Source: HXMU1420-13 sp965229525 (lineage in GTDB: Bacteria; Bacteroidota; Rhodothermia; Balneolales; Balneolaceae). Taken from it: DNA of 64,000 bases. The translations under genes were made by a program, and so were the position numbers. The notes beneath the pieces were generated by a model. That model was given only the letters and a program-made list of their open reading frames with translations, was not told where the DNA came from and did not search any database. The DNA lies in contig OZ245886.1 of the NCBI GenBank assembly GCA_965229525.1, positions 248,001 to 312,000 on the forward strand. Direction: 5' to 3'. Numbering within the stretch: the stretch's first letter is position 1; every line of letters begins with the position of its first letter. Below, one piece after another: positions 34,380 through 44,414 of this stretch.

Positions 34380-35114
34380 CTACTTTTTGTAGAAAACTTC
34401 GATAAGATTTAACCCTTTTGCTGGTGCGGTGTAGGTAGCTGGTGCTTCCAGTTCGTTATTCAAAATCATTTTAAAATCATCTTTTGAAATCTTTCCTCTT
34501 GAGACTTCCATCATTGTACCTACCAGACGTCTTACCATGTTCCTTAAAAAACGATTGGCTTCTATTTCAAAATACACACAGTTGGGTCGATTTATCCATT
34601 TGGCGTTAAATACATAACAAATGGTTGTGAAATTTTCTTCATTGAATTTCGAGAAGCCGTCGAAGTCATGTTCTCCAATTAGCATTTCTGCACAGGCATT
34701 CAACTCAGACAATTTCAAGATATTTCCCGAATACCATCCTTGTTCTATCAATAACGGACTTGGGTAATCAAGAACAGTGTATCTATACTTTCTGGTTAAT
34801 GCATCAAACCTAGCATGAAAGTCTTCCCCAACGGATTCTATGTGTTTGATGTGAACAGTCTCGCCCACTAATCCATTAACACCGCGAATTAGCTTATATA
34901 CATCGATATCATCAGGTAAATCCAGGTGTGCAGTTTGTCCAGAGGCATGCACTCCAGCGTCTGTTCTCCCCTGACCAATGATGTCAACCCGGGTTTGAAG
35001 AATTCTACTGAAAGCATCTTCAATTACACCTTCGATAGTTATTGCATTTGGTTGAATTTGCCAGCCTGAGAAATTGGTGCCTTTAAATTCTATCTCTATG
35101 AGATATCTCTTCAT
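34380..35114 (-). CDS. truA: tRNA pseudouridine(38-40) synthase TruA
   Basis: Isomerises uridines 38-40 in the anticodon stem-loop of tRNAs. The catalytic Asp is in 'GQGRTDAGVHASGQ', and 'HDFDGFSKF' and 'RFLRNMVRRLVG' are typical. Length 244 fits the family. I prefer the ATG at 35114 ('MKRYLIEIEFKG') over the 3-codon longer start, since it matches family N-termini. It is the last gene of the ccm/DUF5683 operon. Confidence 0.95.
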   Translation of the reverse strand: MKRYLIEIEFKGTNFSGWQIQPNAITIEGVIEDAFSRILQTRVDIIGQGRTDAGVHASGQTAHLDLPDDIDVYKLIRGVNGLVGETVHIKHIESVGEDFHARFDALTRKYRYTVLDYPSPLLIEQGWYSGNILKLSELNACAEMLIGEHDFDGFSKFNEENFTTICYVFNAKWINRPNCVYFEIEANRFLRNMVRRLVGTMMEVSRGKISKDDFKMILNNELEAPATYTAPAKGLNLIEVFYKK

Positions 35115-35126
35115 TACAGACAAGAA

Positions 35127-35801
35127 TCAAAATCCAAATCTTAAAGATGCCGTAATTCCAGGTTCACCAAATTCATTTAGATAAGAAAATCTTGCTTCAG
35201 GAAGATTTCGATTCATATTTCGTGCTTTTGCAAAAGCACTGAGCCCGCTAATAACTCGATTGGCAACCAATAAAGTAATTAAGGCCGGCAATTGATTGCT
35301 ATTTTTATCAATACGCTCTCTGATATCCTGGTACTGAAAACGATCATTATCATTAACCCAATTCCATCGGTTTTCCGCTGAATCTGTAATCAAATCATCC
35401 CAATTTCTTGAACGGAGCTGAAAATCATTATAGGCTTCAAGATTATCAAAATTGGCAATTGCCAAAAAAGTATCTCGATTTCTATTTGATAAATCGATAC
35501 CCGCATTTGCTAAAGCAAATGTTTCAAGTTCATTCTCTAATTGATTGTTACGAACTCGAATCCCGGCGTAACTTAAAATCATCATAGCATCTGCCGCCAT
35601 GTGATATTGTCCACGTTTCCAATCCGTTTTGTCGATGTAATGGTGCCCCCAACCTGGCATAACTAAAGAGCGCAAGAAAGCTCCTCTTGGGGATTTTTCT
35701 ATGTAATCGTACGTAAGTTCCTGAGCTGAAACTGAGATTGATGAAAGAATCAACACTCCAAAGCACACATAATTCAAAATTCTGAAATTTAAATTTTTCA
35801 T
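35127..35801 (-). CDS. DUF5683-type exported protein
   Basis: A 224-residue exported protein (signal ending VSAQ) with the DUF5683 core 'RSLVMPGWGHHYIDKTDWKRG' and a hydrophobic segment near 'ALITLLVANRVISGL'; ends in Phe. Members sit in the envelope of Bacteroidota, function unknown. It lies between ccmF and truA with short gaps. Confidence 0.82.
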   Translation of the reverse strand: MKNLNFRILNYVCFGVLILSSISVSAQELTYDYIEKSPRGAFLRSLVMPGWGHHYIDKTDWKRGQYHMAADAMMILSYAGIRVRNNQLENELETFALANAGIDLSNRNRDTFLAIANFDNLEAYNDFQLRSRNWDDLITDSAENRWNWVNDNDRFQYQDIRERIDKNSNQLPALITLLVANRVISGLSAFAKARNMNRNLPEARFSYLNEFGEPGITASLRFGF

Positions 35802-35816
35802 TACGTTTGCTTTAGA

Positions 35817-38354
35817 TCAAATTTCATCGTCTTCTTCGTAATCGGTATCTGAGTTCTTTTTCTTTTCACGACCCCAATGTCGTAAAATTGAAATGCTGAA
35901 TCCACCCATTAATAAAAAGGTACCCGCCCAAACCACAGAGATAAGTGGCTTCTTTTCAGCGACAATCAGCACCCACTCTTCATCATACGTTTCATCTAGT
36001 CCTGTTATTGTCAGCTCGATGGAATCAGTTTGTGGATTTACCTTCGAAAACTGAAAACTCAAATCGTGAGTTGGAAGATTAACAGGCGGTGACATCACAA
36101 AACTCTGCCCTTCTTCTGTAAATACCGCAAAAAGTGGTTCGATTAGATATTCCTGTCCGGAAGCCTGATGGAAAACTTCAATTTGTGCTCTTATTCCGAT
36201 AGAAGTGTTCGGTGGTAAATTAGTTGTATCAGCCTGAATAAAATTATTAAACCTGAAACTAAAGCCACCTACTTCGATAGACTCCCCCCTCTTAAATTCA
36301 ATACTTTGACTTGAATCTGCGAGCGCTTCTTCACCAGAATCAGCAACCGGGCGTACAGCAGAAGTCTCTTCAATTTGATTATTTCTTCGTTCGATATATG
36401 AGCTACCCGCTACATATAAATAGATGTCACTTGCCCAACCGGTGCGTACATCCGGATCAACAGACCAGTTTACGTTTCCGGGAGATGCTGTCGCCAACAT
36501 CGGATAAACCTCTGGATAGAGATAGAATGGCCCACCACCTTCCAGTGGTTCAAACTTAAATCGATACGTCTGCTGGCCAGGGCGATTTTGATCATCTAGC
36601 TCGTATCCTTCATACGTCACCAAATATTGATTATTAATCACTTTTGGTTCGTTCAGTTCGAGCTCCAACATTTCAACCGTTTGAGTGACCTGGAATCCTC
36701 GTTCATCAACAACTTCACCAGCAAGAACGGCCGCATTATAGTTCTGAGTGTTATCATCAAGAAGTGCTCGATTATAAACCGACGAGGCTAAAACCCCTAC
36801 AAGTAGAACTCCAAATCCAACATGAGTAAGCGCTCCGCCTATAAGTTTTGGCTTCATCTTAGCTAAGCGAACCATTACCCACCCATTTCCGATAATTGCA
36901 AAAAATCCTGCAAAGAAATAGAGCATGTAATATGGATTACGAACTCCAAATACTATAATCGAAAGTAGGGTTACAACCGATGTGAATAGTGTTGGATAGA
37001 GTAACGCATTTGCTAATGACTCGAGACTGTATTTTTTCCAGAATAGATATTGTCCTACTACAGTTAACAGAGCCATCAAAATGGCTATGGGCATACTCCA
37101 ATCATTGTAAAAACTGATTTCAGGAGGGGTTGGATTCTCATTGAATAGTAATCCAATAATTGGTGAGCTTGTTCCAAGAATAATAACAATCCCGAGAACT
37201 AAAAGAAGGACAGCACCAGAAAATGTCATGAATTCACGACTTAGAATTTTTGACTCTTTCTGCGGCGAGGGCAACTCTTTATATCTCCAGAAAAACAACC
37301 CCAAACCAAGAATGGAGATTACCAACATAAAGAGAAGTAGCTGGTTATATAATCCTAGATCTACAAAACTATGTACCGATGAATCTGCAAGTACTCCAGA
37401 TCTCGTTAGGAATGTCTCATAAACAATGAGCATGTAAGCCAGAATTGCAAACAATAATGATGACTTTTGTGCAATAGAACTTTTACGCTGAATAATCATC
37501 GTATGGATTCCGGCTGTGCCAATTAACCATGGAACCAATGAGGCATTTTCTACAGGGTCCCATGCCCAAAAACCACCAAAAGAAAGTGTTACATAGGCCC
37601 AATAACCACCGAGAAAGATCGCCGTTAACAAAGCTAGATTTGAACCCAAAGTCCATGGGAGCGCCGGGCTAACCCATTCGTTGTATTTGCGTTTCCATAA
37701 TGCAGCCATTGCAAAACAGTATGGAATGGTCATCATAGCAAAACCTACAAAAAGAAGTGGCGGATGAATCATCATCCATGGGCTTTTCAATAAATCATTT
37801 AGTCCGGAACCATCGGCGGGTATAAAGTCCGGATTAGCCTGAATGAATGGTGCATCCGGCATCTCTTCGGCAAGCGTTCTAAATGGCGATGCGCCTAAAT
37901 AGGTATCACCGAATCTCCATCCAAGAATCATCGATATCAGAAAAAACTGGGTAAGAGCCATGAAAAACATAACAGGAGCCCGATACGGAGCACGAGTCCA
38001 TTTCATGAGACCGACTCCACTGATCCAGGAGAAAAGAATCCAAAGCATGAAGCTTCCTTCTTGGCCACCATAGAAAGCAGAAAAAAGATATTTCGGCTGA
38101 AGATCTAAACTTGTGTAATTGAATACATAATAGTATTGGAATTGATGAGACATGATCAGATAGATCAACATTCCTGATCCTACCAACATGAAGAATCCCT
38201 TCAACATGAACATCCAGTTACCAAATTTCAGAAATTGCTCATCATCACGATTTGCAGCTCTGAAGTAGTAAATCATTGAAATTGCACAAAATAAAAAGGA
38301 AAGCGTGATAGACAGCTTTCCTAATATCCCAAAAATGGGTCCAAATTCTACCAT
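35817..38354 (-). CDS. ccmF: Cytochrome c maturation haem lyase CcmF
   Basis: An 845-residue polytopic protein that ligates haem to apocytochrome c. The tryptophan-rich WWD motif is 'WGGFWAWDPVENASLVPW', and about 14 membrane helices surround the haem-binding His sites. After the helical core comes a large extracytoplasmic region (about 540-805) and one last helix, making it longer than the usual 650 residues. It follows ccmE by four bases. Confidence 0.93.
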   Translation of the reverse strand: MVEFGPIFGILGKLSITLSFLFCAISMIYYFRAANRDDEQFLKFGNWMFMLKGFFMLVGSGMLIYLIMSHQFQYYYVFNYTSLDLQPKYLFSAFYGGQEGSFMLWILFSWISGVGLMKWTRAPYRAPVMFFMALTQFFLISMILGWRFGDTYLGASPFRTLAEEMPDAPFIQANPDFIPADGSGLNDLLKSPWMMIHPPLLFVGFAMMTIPYCFAMAALWKRKYNEWVSPALPWTLGSNLALLTAIFLGGYWAYVTLSFGGFWAWDPVENASLVPWLIGTAGIHTMIIQRKSSIAQKSSLLFAILAYMLIVYETFLTRSGVLADSSVHSFVDLGLYNQLLLFMLVISILGLGLFFWRYKELPSPQKESKILSREFMTFSGAVLLLVLGIVIILGTSSPIIGLLFNENPTPPEISFYNDWSMPIAILMALLTVVGQYLFWKKYSLESLANALLYPTLFTSVVTLLSIIVFGVRNPYYMLYFFAGFFAIIGNGWVMVRLAKMKPKLIGGALTHVGFGVLLVGVLASSVYNRALLDDNTQNYNAAVLAGEVVDERGFQVTQTVEMLELELNEPKVINNQYLVTYEGYELDDQNRPGQQTYRFKFEPLEGGGPFYLYPEVYPMLATASPGNVNWSVDPDVRTGWASDIYLYVAGSSYIERRNNQIEETSAVRPVADSGEEALADSSQSIEFKRGESIEVGGFSFRFNNFIQADTTNLPPNTSIGIRAQIEVFHQASGQEYLIEPLFAVFTEEGQSFVMSPPVNLPTHDLSFQFSKVNPQTDSIELTITGLDETYDEEWVLIVAEKKPLISVVWAGTFLLMGGFSISILRHWGREKKKNSDTDYEEDDEI

Positions 38355-38357
38355 AGA

Positions 38358-38753
38358 TTAGCTCTCAGAAGCTTTTACAAATTCACCCGGGTCAGCATCG
38401 TTATACTTTGATGGGCACTTCATTAACATTTCGTTGGCGTAAAATACATCGTTTCGCATTTCACCTATAACAACCAAACGATCGGCTTCTTCAAAGTTAT
38501 TTGGTTTTGGTCGTGGATAGATCACTTTTTTCGAAACGCCGGAGTCATCTGTCATGTAAAAAGTAAATTGCATGGTTTCTCTGGAAAAACCATAATCCTG
38601 TGTACTATCCCAGGTACCTGGAACATGGGCAGAGTTCATTTCGGCAGCTTTCGCGAAATCGGTATAAGTGCTGATGCTATTTCCAAAGTTGATCATCAAC
38701 AGGGATGTAAATGCCACAATGGCAACGATTCCAAGTATTAATTTAGGCTTCAT
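38358..38753 (-). CDS. ccmE: Cytochrome c maturation haem chaperone CcmE (CXXXY variant)
   Basis: A 131-residue membrane-anchored haem chaperone (anchor about 4-22). The haem-binding motif reads 'CPSKY' (Cys113, Tyr117) instead of the classical HXXXY, which marks the System I* variant of maturation. The OB-fold strands 'RLVVIGEMRNDVFYANEML' fit. The gene overlaps ccmD by four bases. Confidence 0.88.
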   Translation of the reverse strand: MKPKLILGIVAIVAFTSLLMINFGNSISTYTDFAKAAEMNSAHVPGTWDSTQDYGFSRETMQFTFYMTDDSGVSKKVIYPRPKPNNFEEADRLVVIGEMRNDVFYANEMLMKCPSKYNDADPGEFVKASES

Positions 38754-38986
38754 TTCTCTTCTGAATTAATTTGTTCTTCAAGGGATGCTACTTTGCGATC
38801 CACTCGAACCATGAAAAATAATAGTACAGACCAAATGATGAGGGTAACTCCCAACACCACGTAAATCAAATCGTTTGAATACATAAAAGCAATAAATGCA
38901 TTTGCTGGTTCAACAGACTCATTGCCCAGCCAAACATCGGAATAGGCTTGTGTAAGTGTATCTACAACTGTTGAATCGTTTTGCAT
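38750..38986 (-). CDS. ccmD: CcmD-like small membrane protein
   Basis: A 78-residue protein with one membrane helix ('DLIYVVLGVTLIIWSVLLFFM') and a basic/acidic cytoplasmic tail, in the ccmC-ccmE position. The sequence is divergent, so the name rests mostly on location and size. Confidence 0.7.
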   Translation of the reverse strand: MQNDSTVVDTLTQAYSDVWLGNESVEPANAFIAFMYSNDLIYVVLGVTLIIWSVLLFFMVRVDRKVASLEEQINSEEK

Positions 38987-38989
38987 GAA

Positions 38990-39655
38990 TTAAGATTCCT
39001 GTTCAATATCTAATGTGTAATGCACAGTTTTAAATCTGTGCATGATGTCATAAATCCAAAATGACAATGCAATAAATCCGATCATCGCCGGATATAAAAT
39101 ATAGCGTAATTCGGCTGCAGTAATTTCTGAAAATGCAGGATTTCCGTCCGCGCCTGGATGTAAACTAGTTAACTGTCTGGGCACTACATATAATAAAAAT
39201 GGAATCGTAGTTACAGCAAAAATATTATATACCGCAGCAATTTTTGCTCGTTTATCTTCGTCGTCAAAAGCAGAACGTAATACCAAATAGGCCACATAAA
39301 TCATCATCGCTAGGGCTGCCAGGTTCATTTTAGGTTCTGCAAAAGTCCACCAGGTTCCCCAGGTAAATCTTGCCCAAAGCGATCCTGTTAATAAACCACA
39401 AAGCCCAAACATCATACCAACTCTAGCCGCTGCTTCTGCCTTGATGTCAAATTTCATTTCAGGGGAATTCAAATAGCGAATACTGTAAATACAGCTTGTT
39501 AAAAACATGGCGTACATCGCCATCCACATAGGAACATGAAAAAAGAGGTTCCTCGAGGTTTGTTCCAATATTGGAATATTTGGAATCTGGATTAAGAAGC
39601 CACCGATAATAACTAAAGTAAGCCAGCCTGCAACGATGTATTTCCAGATTTTCAA
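38990..39655 (-). CDS. ccmC: Haem exporter/handling protein CcmC
   Basis: A 221-residue protein with six membrane helices and the haem-binding WWD-type motif written as 'WGTWWTFAEPKMNLAAL', a Bacteroidota-style variant, flanked by His residues in 'LFFHVPMWMAMY' and 'TSLHPGADGNP'. It loads haem on CcmE. It is first in the ccmC-ccmD-ccmE-ccmF-DUF5683-truA operon; ccmA and ccmB are not in the window. Confidence 0.88.
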   Translation of the reverse strand: MKIWKYIVAGWLTLVIIGGFLIQIPNIPILEQTSRNLFFHVPMWMAMYAMFLTSCIYSIRYLNSPEMKFDIKAEAAARVGMMFGLCGLLTGSLWARFTWGTWWTFAEPKMNLAALAMMIYVAYLVLRSAFDDEDKRAKIAAVYNIFAVTTIPFLLYVVPRQLTSLHPGADGNPAFSEITAAELRYILYPAMIGFIALSFWIYDIMHRFKTVHYTLDIEQES

Positions 39656-39803
39656 TGGTTCCGGACTTGAGTTTAAAATTGACGATGAATATACGAAAAA
39701 CCCAATATTTAGAATAAAAAATCGAACTTGGTGTCTTAATTATTGCAATTCCTTACAATTGATTTTTGTAACCTCAGCATCTTGAAAATCAAAAAATCGA
39801 CGT

Positions 39804-42158
39804 ATGCAATTTATCGTAGTTAAACGCTCTTTCTTTATCTGCTTGGTCAGCTTAATGTTAAGCCCGATTTCACTAATTGCCCAAAGCGCAAACTTTGAAT
39901 TAGCTGAACGCTTCACCACTCAAAAAATGGAAAAGCTTATAGGATCAACCGATGTTATGCCGCAATGGATTGATGATTCTGATGATTTCTGGTATGAATG
40001 GGAAGATGCACGTGGCCTAAATTGGTTTTATGTGGATATTGCAAGTCGAAATCAGCGAGAGTTATTTGATCGACAAGAATTAGCGGGATTATTGAGTGAG
40101 GAATTCAAACGACCTTTTAATGCTAGTGACCTGGATTTGAAAGATTTTGATTGGAATACAGACAAAAACCTCTTCACTTTTCATGTTGATAGTATTGAGT
40201 TCAAATGGTCGATACGATCTAATGAGTTAGTTAAAGGTGATAGTCTTGATCCAAATAAACCAGAACCCTGGGCAACCTATTCACCGGATAGTACCTGGAT
40301 CGTGTATGCCCAGGAACATAATCTGTATTTGATGAGCAGTGATACAGCTGATACGACGATTCATCAGCTGACAACAGATGGCGAACACTGGTTTAGCTAT
40401 CAATGGGCACAAGGCGATACAACAACCGGTGAAAAGATGAGAGCACGTGTTTGGTGGTTTGATGATGAAAAGAAATTCTATGTTCGTCGTGATGATCACC
40501 GCAAAACACAAGAATTATGGGTAATCAATAATCTTGGAAAACGCCCTACCTTAGAGACGTACAAGTACGGAATGCCAGGTGAAGAAGAAGTTGGCATCGA
40601 TTATGTGGAAGTGTTCGATGTTGCAACTAAAGAGCGTGTGATTATGCAAACGGATAAATGGGAAGATCAGAATCTTGCGGTCGATTTCAGTGATGTTGCG
40701 ACTGGCAACTTAAATGGTCGTAATTCTGATGTCATTTACATAGAACGGCTGAATCGAGCGGCCAGCGAATTTGAGTTTCTAAAGGGAAATACCGAAACCG
40801 GCGAAGTGGAAGTCATCATTTCTGAGCGATCTGAACCTTATTGGAACTGGCGTTTTCAGGATGCTGATGTCATCAACAATGGTGAGCAATTCATTTGGTG
40901 GAGTGAGCGCGATGGCTGGGGGCAATTCTATCGGTATGATTCTGAAGGAAACCTGATAAATCAAATTACAGATGGAAATTTCGTTGCAGGTAATACGGTA
41001 AAGATTGATACCGCTGCACAAACGATTTACTTCCAGGGTTATGGACGAGAAGCGGGTCATACTCCGTATTACGAGCATTTATATTCAGTTCGATTCGATG
41101 GTAGCCGAATGACTCACCTTACTCCTGAACATGCGAATCATCGGATTTTCGCTTCACCAGAAGGAAATATTTTCGTAGACAATATGTCTCGGGTAGATAT
41201 GCCAACCAAAGCCGTTGTTCGTGATGGAACAGGCAAAATTATTATTGAACTCCAGGAAGTAAATATTGACCGAGCTACTGAACAAGGTTGGATGTTTCCG
41301 GAGAAATTTTCGGTTAAAGCAGCCGATGGGGTTACAGATATTTATGGCGTGATGTGGAAACCCTTCGATTTTGATTCTACGAAACAATATCCAATTATCT
41401 CTTATGTATACCCCGGGCCACAAGTGGAGCCATATCCTATTCGATTTGGTGCATCCAGACATCAAACACTAGCTCAGGTTGGCTTCGTTGTGGTAGCATT
41501 TGGTAATCGAGGTGGTAGTCCACTCAGGGATCGCTATTACCACACCTATGGATATGGTGATTTAAGAGATTATCCTTTAGCTGACAACCGATATGGTATT
41601 GAACAATTAATTGGTCGCCACGACTACATTGATGGCGAAAACATTGGAATCTACGGTCATTCCGGGGGTGGATTTATGAGCACCGCTGCCCTTCTTACCC
41701 ACCCTGACTTTTACGATGTGGCAGTTTCATCAGCAGGAAACCATGATAATAATGTATATAACAGATGGTGGAGTGAAACACATAATGGTGTAGAAGAAAC
41801 GGTTAAAACCATTACTGAAATGAATGAGGATAGTGTGGAAGTGACCAGAGAGGAAGTTACTTTCGATGGCCCTATAGAAACGAATACTTCCCTTGCTGCC
41901 AATCTTCAAGGGAAATTATTACTTGTTCATGGAAGCATTGATAACAACGTTCATCCTGCAAATACACTTAGATTAGCCGAAGAACTCATAAAAGAGGGCA
42001 AGCGTTTTGATTTGATGATGTTACCAAGTCAGCGACATGGTTTCCGTGGATATTCCCGAGCCTATTTTGAACGTATGATGTGGTATTACTTCGCCGAACA
42101 TTTACTGGGCGACTACCGAACTAACGTGAATTTCGATATTCCTGAAGATTTGGATTAA
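39804..42158 (+). CDS. S9 family prolyl oligopeptidase / dipeptidyl peptidase IV-like
   Basis: A 784-residue exported serine peptidase (signal ending LIAQS). An eight-bladed DPPIV-type propeller fills about 40-510. The alpha/beta hydrolase domain has Ser in 'IYGHSGGGFMSTAAL', Asp in 'VHGSIDNNVHP' and His in 'PSQRHGFRG'. It removes N-terminal dipeptides after Pro by family knowledge. It is a single gene; a hairpin with T-run lies 130 bases downstream. Confidence 0.93.
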   Translation: MQFIVVKRSFFICLVSLMLSPISLIAQSANFELAERFTTQKMEKLIGSTDVMPQWIDDSDDFWYEWEDARGLNWFYVDIASRNQRELFDRQELAGLLSEEFKRPFNASDLDLKDFDWNTDKNLFTFHVDSIEFKWSIRSNELVKGDSLDPNKPEPWATYSPDSTWIVYAQEHNLYLMSSDTADTTIHQLTTDGEHWFSYQWAQGDTTTGEKMRARVWWFDDEKKFYVRRDDHRKTQELWVINNLGKRPTLETYKYGMPGEEEVGIDYVEVFDVATKERVIMQTDKWEDQNLAVDFSDVATGNLNGRNSDVIYIERLNRAASEFEFLKGNTETGEVEVIISERSEPYWNWRFQDADVINNGEQFIWWSERDGWGQFYRYDSEGNLINQITDGNFVAGNTVKIDTAAQTIYFQGYGREAGHTPYYEHLYSVRFDGSRMTHLTPEHANHRIFASPEGNIFVDNMSRVDMPTKAVVRDGTGKIIIELQEVNIDRATEQGWMFPEKFSVKAADGVTDIYGVMWKPFDFDSTKQYPIISYVYPGPQVEPYPIRFGASRHQTLAQVGFVVVAFGNRGGSPLRDRYYHTYGYGDLRDYPLADNRYGIEQLIGRHDYIDGENIGIYGHSGGGFMSTAALLTHPDFYDVAVSSAGNHDNNVYNRWWSETHNGVEETVKTITEMNEDSVEVTREEVTFDGPIETNTSLAANLQGKLLLVHGSIDNNVHPANTLRLAEELIKEGKRFDLMMLPSQRHGFRGYSRAYFERMMWYYFAEHLLGDYRTNVNFDIPEDLD

Positions 42159-42207
42159 TAATTCAATCAAGTTAAGGGTTTAGATCCTTCACTTGATTCA
42201 GTTGGTC

Positions 42208-42227
42208 ATCCCTGTGTAGGCAGGGAT
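42208..42227. repeat. REP-like hairpin ATCCCTG / CAGGGAT
   Basis: Seven-base arms with a 6-base loop, flanked by a direct repeat GATTCAGTT (42195-42203 and 42231-42239). It lies downstream of the S9 peptidase gene and resembles 'gtcatccctg...cagggatct' intergenic elements. Confidence 0.55.
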
Positions 42228-42287
42228 CTGGATTCAGTTAAGGACATAAAAATTTTGTTTAACATCTTAATGTGATTTCATTTTATC

Positions 42288-42326
42288 AACAGCTATTTGT
42301 ACTATCAAGTAGCTGTTATTTTTTTA
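42288..42326 (+). terminator. Terminator-like hairpin just before the next gene
   Basis: An 8-bp perfect stem AACAGCTA / TAGCTGTT (loop 14) is followed by T-rich sequence. It is only 13 bases before the ATG at 42339, so it either terminates the S9 transcript or acts as an attenuator for the barrel gene. Confidence 0.6.
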
Positions 42327-42338
42327 ATTAGAATAATC

Positions 42339-43061
42339 ATGAAGTCACTTTTTTCTCTCTCAGTCCTATTCATCCTTTTATTTACTCAATCAGCTCTAGC
42401 CCAGGAGAAAATGGTAGCCCGGGATGGATTTCAGGAAGGATTTAAAGCTGTTCAATTTGGGATAGGTAATAATTTTAACCTCACTAATTTTGATGGGTCA
42501 CAAATTAGTTTCTTAACCTTTAAATCAAATACGAAAGCTAGGTTATTTCGGCTTTCATTTTCAACAATTTATAATCAAAATGAACGTGATCTTATAATTC
42601 AAGAAGAGGAAACAGATATTCGATATGAAGAGAATGACGCTTTTGACACACGCTTTCGATTGAACATTGGAAATCAGATTTATAAAAATACAAATAGTGA
42701 CATCCACCCTTATTTAACAAAAAGCTTAATTGTTGGCATGAATATCCGACATTCTAACGATAGTAGAATTCGTCAAATCTCAGCTCAAAATATATCTGAT
42801 GAATTCTTTAATGAGGAAAAAGTATTTTCACCAGTCTTAGGTGGATCAATAGGATTTGGCTTTGATTATTTTATCGCGAAAAACATTTCACTAACTGCAT
42901 TTTCTTCACTTGAATTAGAGTACAACTATTCTTCTTATGAAATTGATAATGTTACTGATAACACAAATAATACTGAACGAGTTTTCTTTCAGGATTCTAA
43001 AAATCACACATTACGTCTCGGTTTAAGCAATGTAGTGTTTGGCTTAACTGCCTACTTCTAA
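42339..43061 (+). CDS. Outer-membrane beta-barrel-like protein (hypothetical)
   Basis: About 240 residues. The ATG at 42339 starts a signal peptide ending ALAQ; the longer frame runs through the terminator hairpin and is unlikely. Alternating strands and a final 'VVFGLTAYF' suggest an outer-membrane barrel. The family is not recognised. It ends four bases inside the convergent MFS gene. Confidence 0.75.
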   Translation: MKSLFSLSVLFILLFTQSALAQEKMVARDGFQEGFKAVQFGIGNNFNLTNFDGSQISFLTFKSNTKARLFRLSFSTIYNQNERDLIIQEEETDIRYEENDAFDTRFRLNIGNQIYKNTNSDIHPYLTKSLIVGMNIRHSNDSRIRQISAQNISDEFFNEEKVFSPVLGGSIGFGFDYFIAKNISLTAFSSLELEYNYSSYEIDNVTDNTNNTERVFFQDSKNHTLRLGLSNVVFGLTAYF

Positions 43062-44323
43062 TTACCGGCTAGTCTGATATTCCTTTGATACACCCGCTCC
43101 TTCTGTGTAATTGTAAGACTCCAGGTAATTCCTGCAAGTCCCATTAAAGCACCATAAATCATCATCAGGTTTTTAACTTCGATGAGCTGGTATTCCAGAA
43201 CTAGTGAAGCAATCATTACAGAAATGGAATTCATGATGGTGAACAGCAACCATTCAGTTGAAAAAACTCGACCTCTAAAGGTATCAATCGTTCGTTTTTG
43301 AAGTAGTACTGTACTTTTCACCCAATTTGCGCCGGATGCCGTATGTGCCAATAAAACAAAGACAATCATCACCCAGATTGCATTTGTAAAACCAACAATC
43401 ATATACATCAATCCTGCAGAAAATATAGCGCCGCCCATTACCATCACCCAGTCTTTTTCGTCGCTAAATAAACGGCGGCCTAGAATTGGACCAATTCCGG
43501 TTCCCATCCCACGTGCTGCGTAAAGTAGCCCGAGCCCAATACTTCCCATCATCAAAATCTCTTCACTAATAATGATGAGCATGTACACCAATCCACCCAA
43601 AAAAGCACTTGAGGTACCCTTCGCAATACTTGGTCGAAGTATGTGTGGGTTACCTATTAGATATTTTGCTCCATCCACAATACCGTGAAGTGGATTCTTC
43701 GTTTTCTCCTTTTCCTCTTTCGACATTTCAGTTTGAGGAATCACCGCTTTGTAGATAAACCAACCGGATAGCAGATAAGTACATGCATCGAGAATTAAGA
43801 CCGTTTGTATACCAAGTAATTCAGTTGCAAAACCTCCAATTGCCATCCCTGAGGTAAAAATTATGCTCCATGTAGCTGTTGAGATGATATTGGCATTTAC
43901 CAATTCCTCTTTCGAAGTCACATTTGGAATAGAGGCCGTCTTCGCAGGTTCAAATACAGCGGATACCATCATTTGGATGGATGTGAGAACATAAGCGATC
44001 CATAATATGGATTCTGATTGGACGAGCAAGATCCCGAGAACAGCCAGTGCACGTAGGCCATCACAGAGAATCATTAATTTGCGACGATTGAATCGATCTG
44101 TGATATAACCAGCTAAAGGGGAAAATAGAGCCAGACTCAACATCTTCACCACAATGATCAACCCAAGTAAAAATTCCGAATCGGAATATTTGGCGATTAA
44201 GGCATATAGTGCCAACAATCCAAACCAATCCCCAAAATTAGAAATTGCCTGTGCAGCCCACAATCGCCGATAATTGTGGTTATTCTTTAAAAGGTTGATG
44301 TATGGTGAAAGTGAATTTGCCAA
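43058..44323 (-). CDS. MFS transporter (MFS_3/enterobactin-exporter-like)
   Basis: A 421-residue transporter with about twelve membrane helices. It carries the loop 2-3 signature 'PLAGYITDRFNRRKLM' and 'FEPAKTASIPNVTSKEEL', typical of the MFS_3 group. The substrate is unknown; family members export siderophores or drugs. It overlaps the convergent barrel gene by four bases, and a REP-like hairpin lies upstream. Confidence 0.88.
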   Translation of the reverse strand: MANSLSPYINLLKNNHNYRRLWAAQAISNFGDWFGLLALYALIAKYSDSEFLLGLIIVVKMLSLALFSPLAGYITDRFNRRKLMILCDGLRALAVLGILLVQSESILWIAYVLTSIQMMVSAVFEPAKTASIPNVTSKEELVNANIISTATWSIIFTSGMAIGGFATELLGIQTVLILDACTYLLSGWFIYKAVIPQTEMSKEEKEKTKNPLHGIVDGAKYLIGNPHILRPSIAKGTSSAFLGGLVYMLIIISEEILMMGSIGLGLLYAARGMGTGIGPILGRRLFSDEKDWVMVMGGAIFSAGLMYMIVGFTNAIWVMIVFVLLAHTASGANWVKSTVLLQKRTIDTFRGRVFSTEWLLFTIMNSISVMIASLVLEYQLIEVKNLMMIYGALMGLAGITWSLTITQKERVYQRNIRLAGN

Positions 44324-44344
44324 ATGAATCTTGGAAAGTTACAG

Positions 44345-44365
44345 ATCCTGAATCAAGTTCAGGAT
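44345..44365. repeat. REP-like hairpin ATCCTGAA / TTCAGGAT
   Basis: Eight-base perfect arms with loop TCAAG, of the 'gtcatcctgaacttgattcaggat' kind that is dispersed in Bacteroidota genomes. It lies between the MFS and dut genes. Confidence 0.6.
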
Positions 44366-44414
44366 GACTAAGTTACGTGAAATCAATTCTTCGCAATTCT
44401 TAATTGTAGAATTT

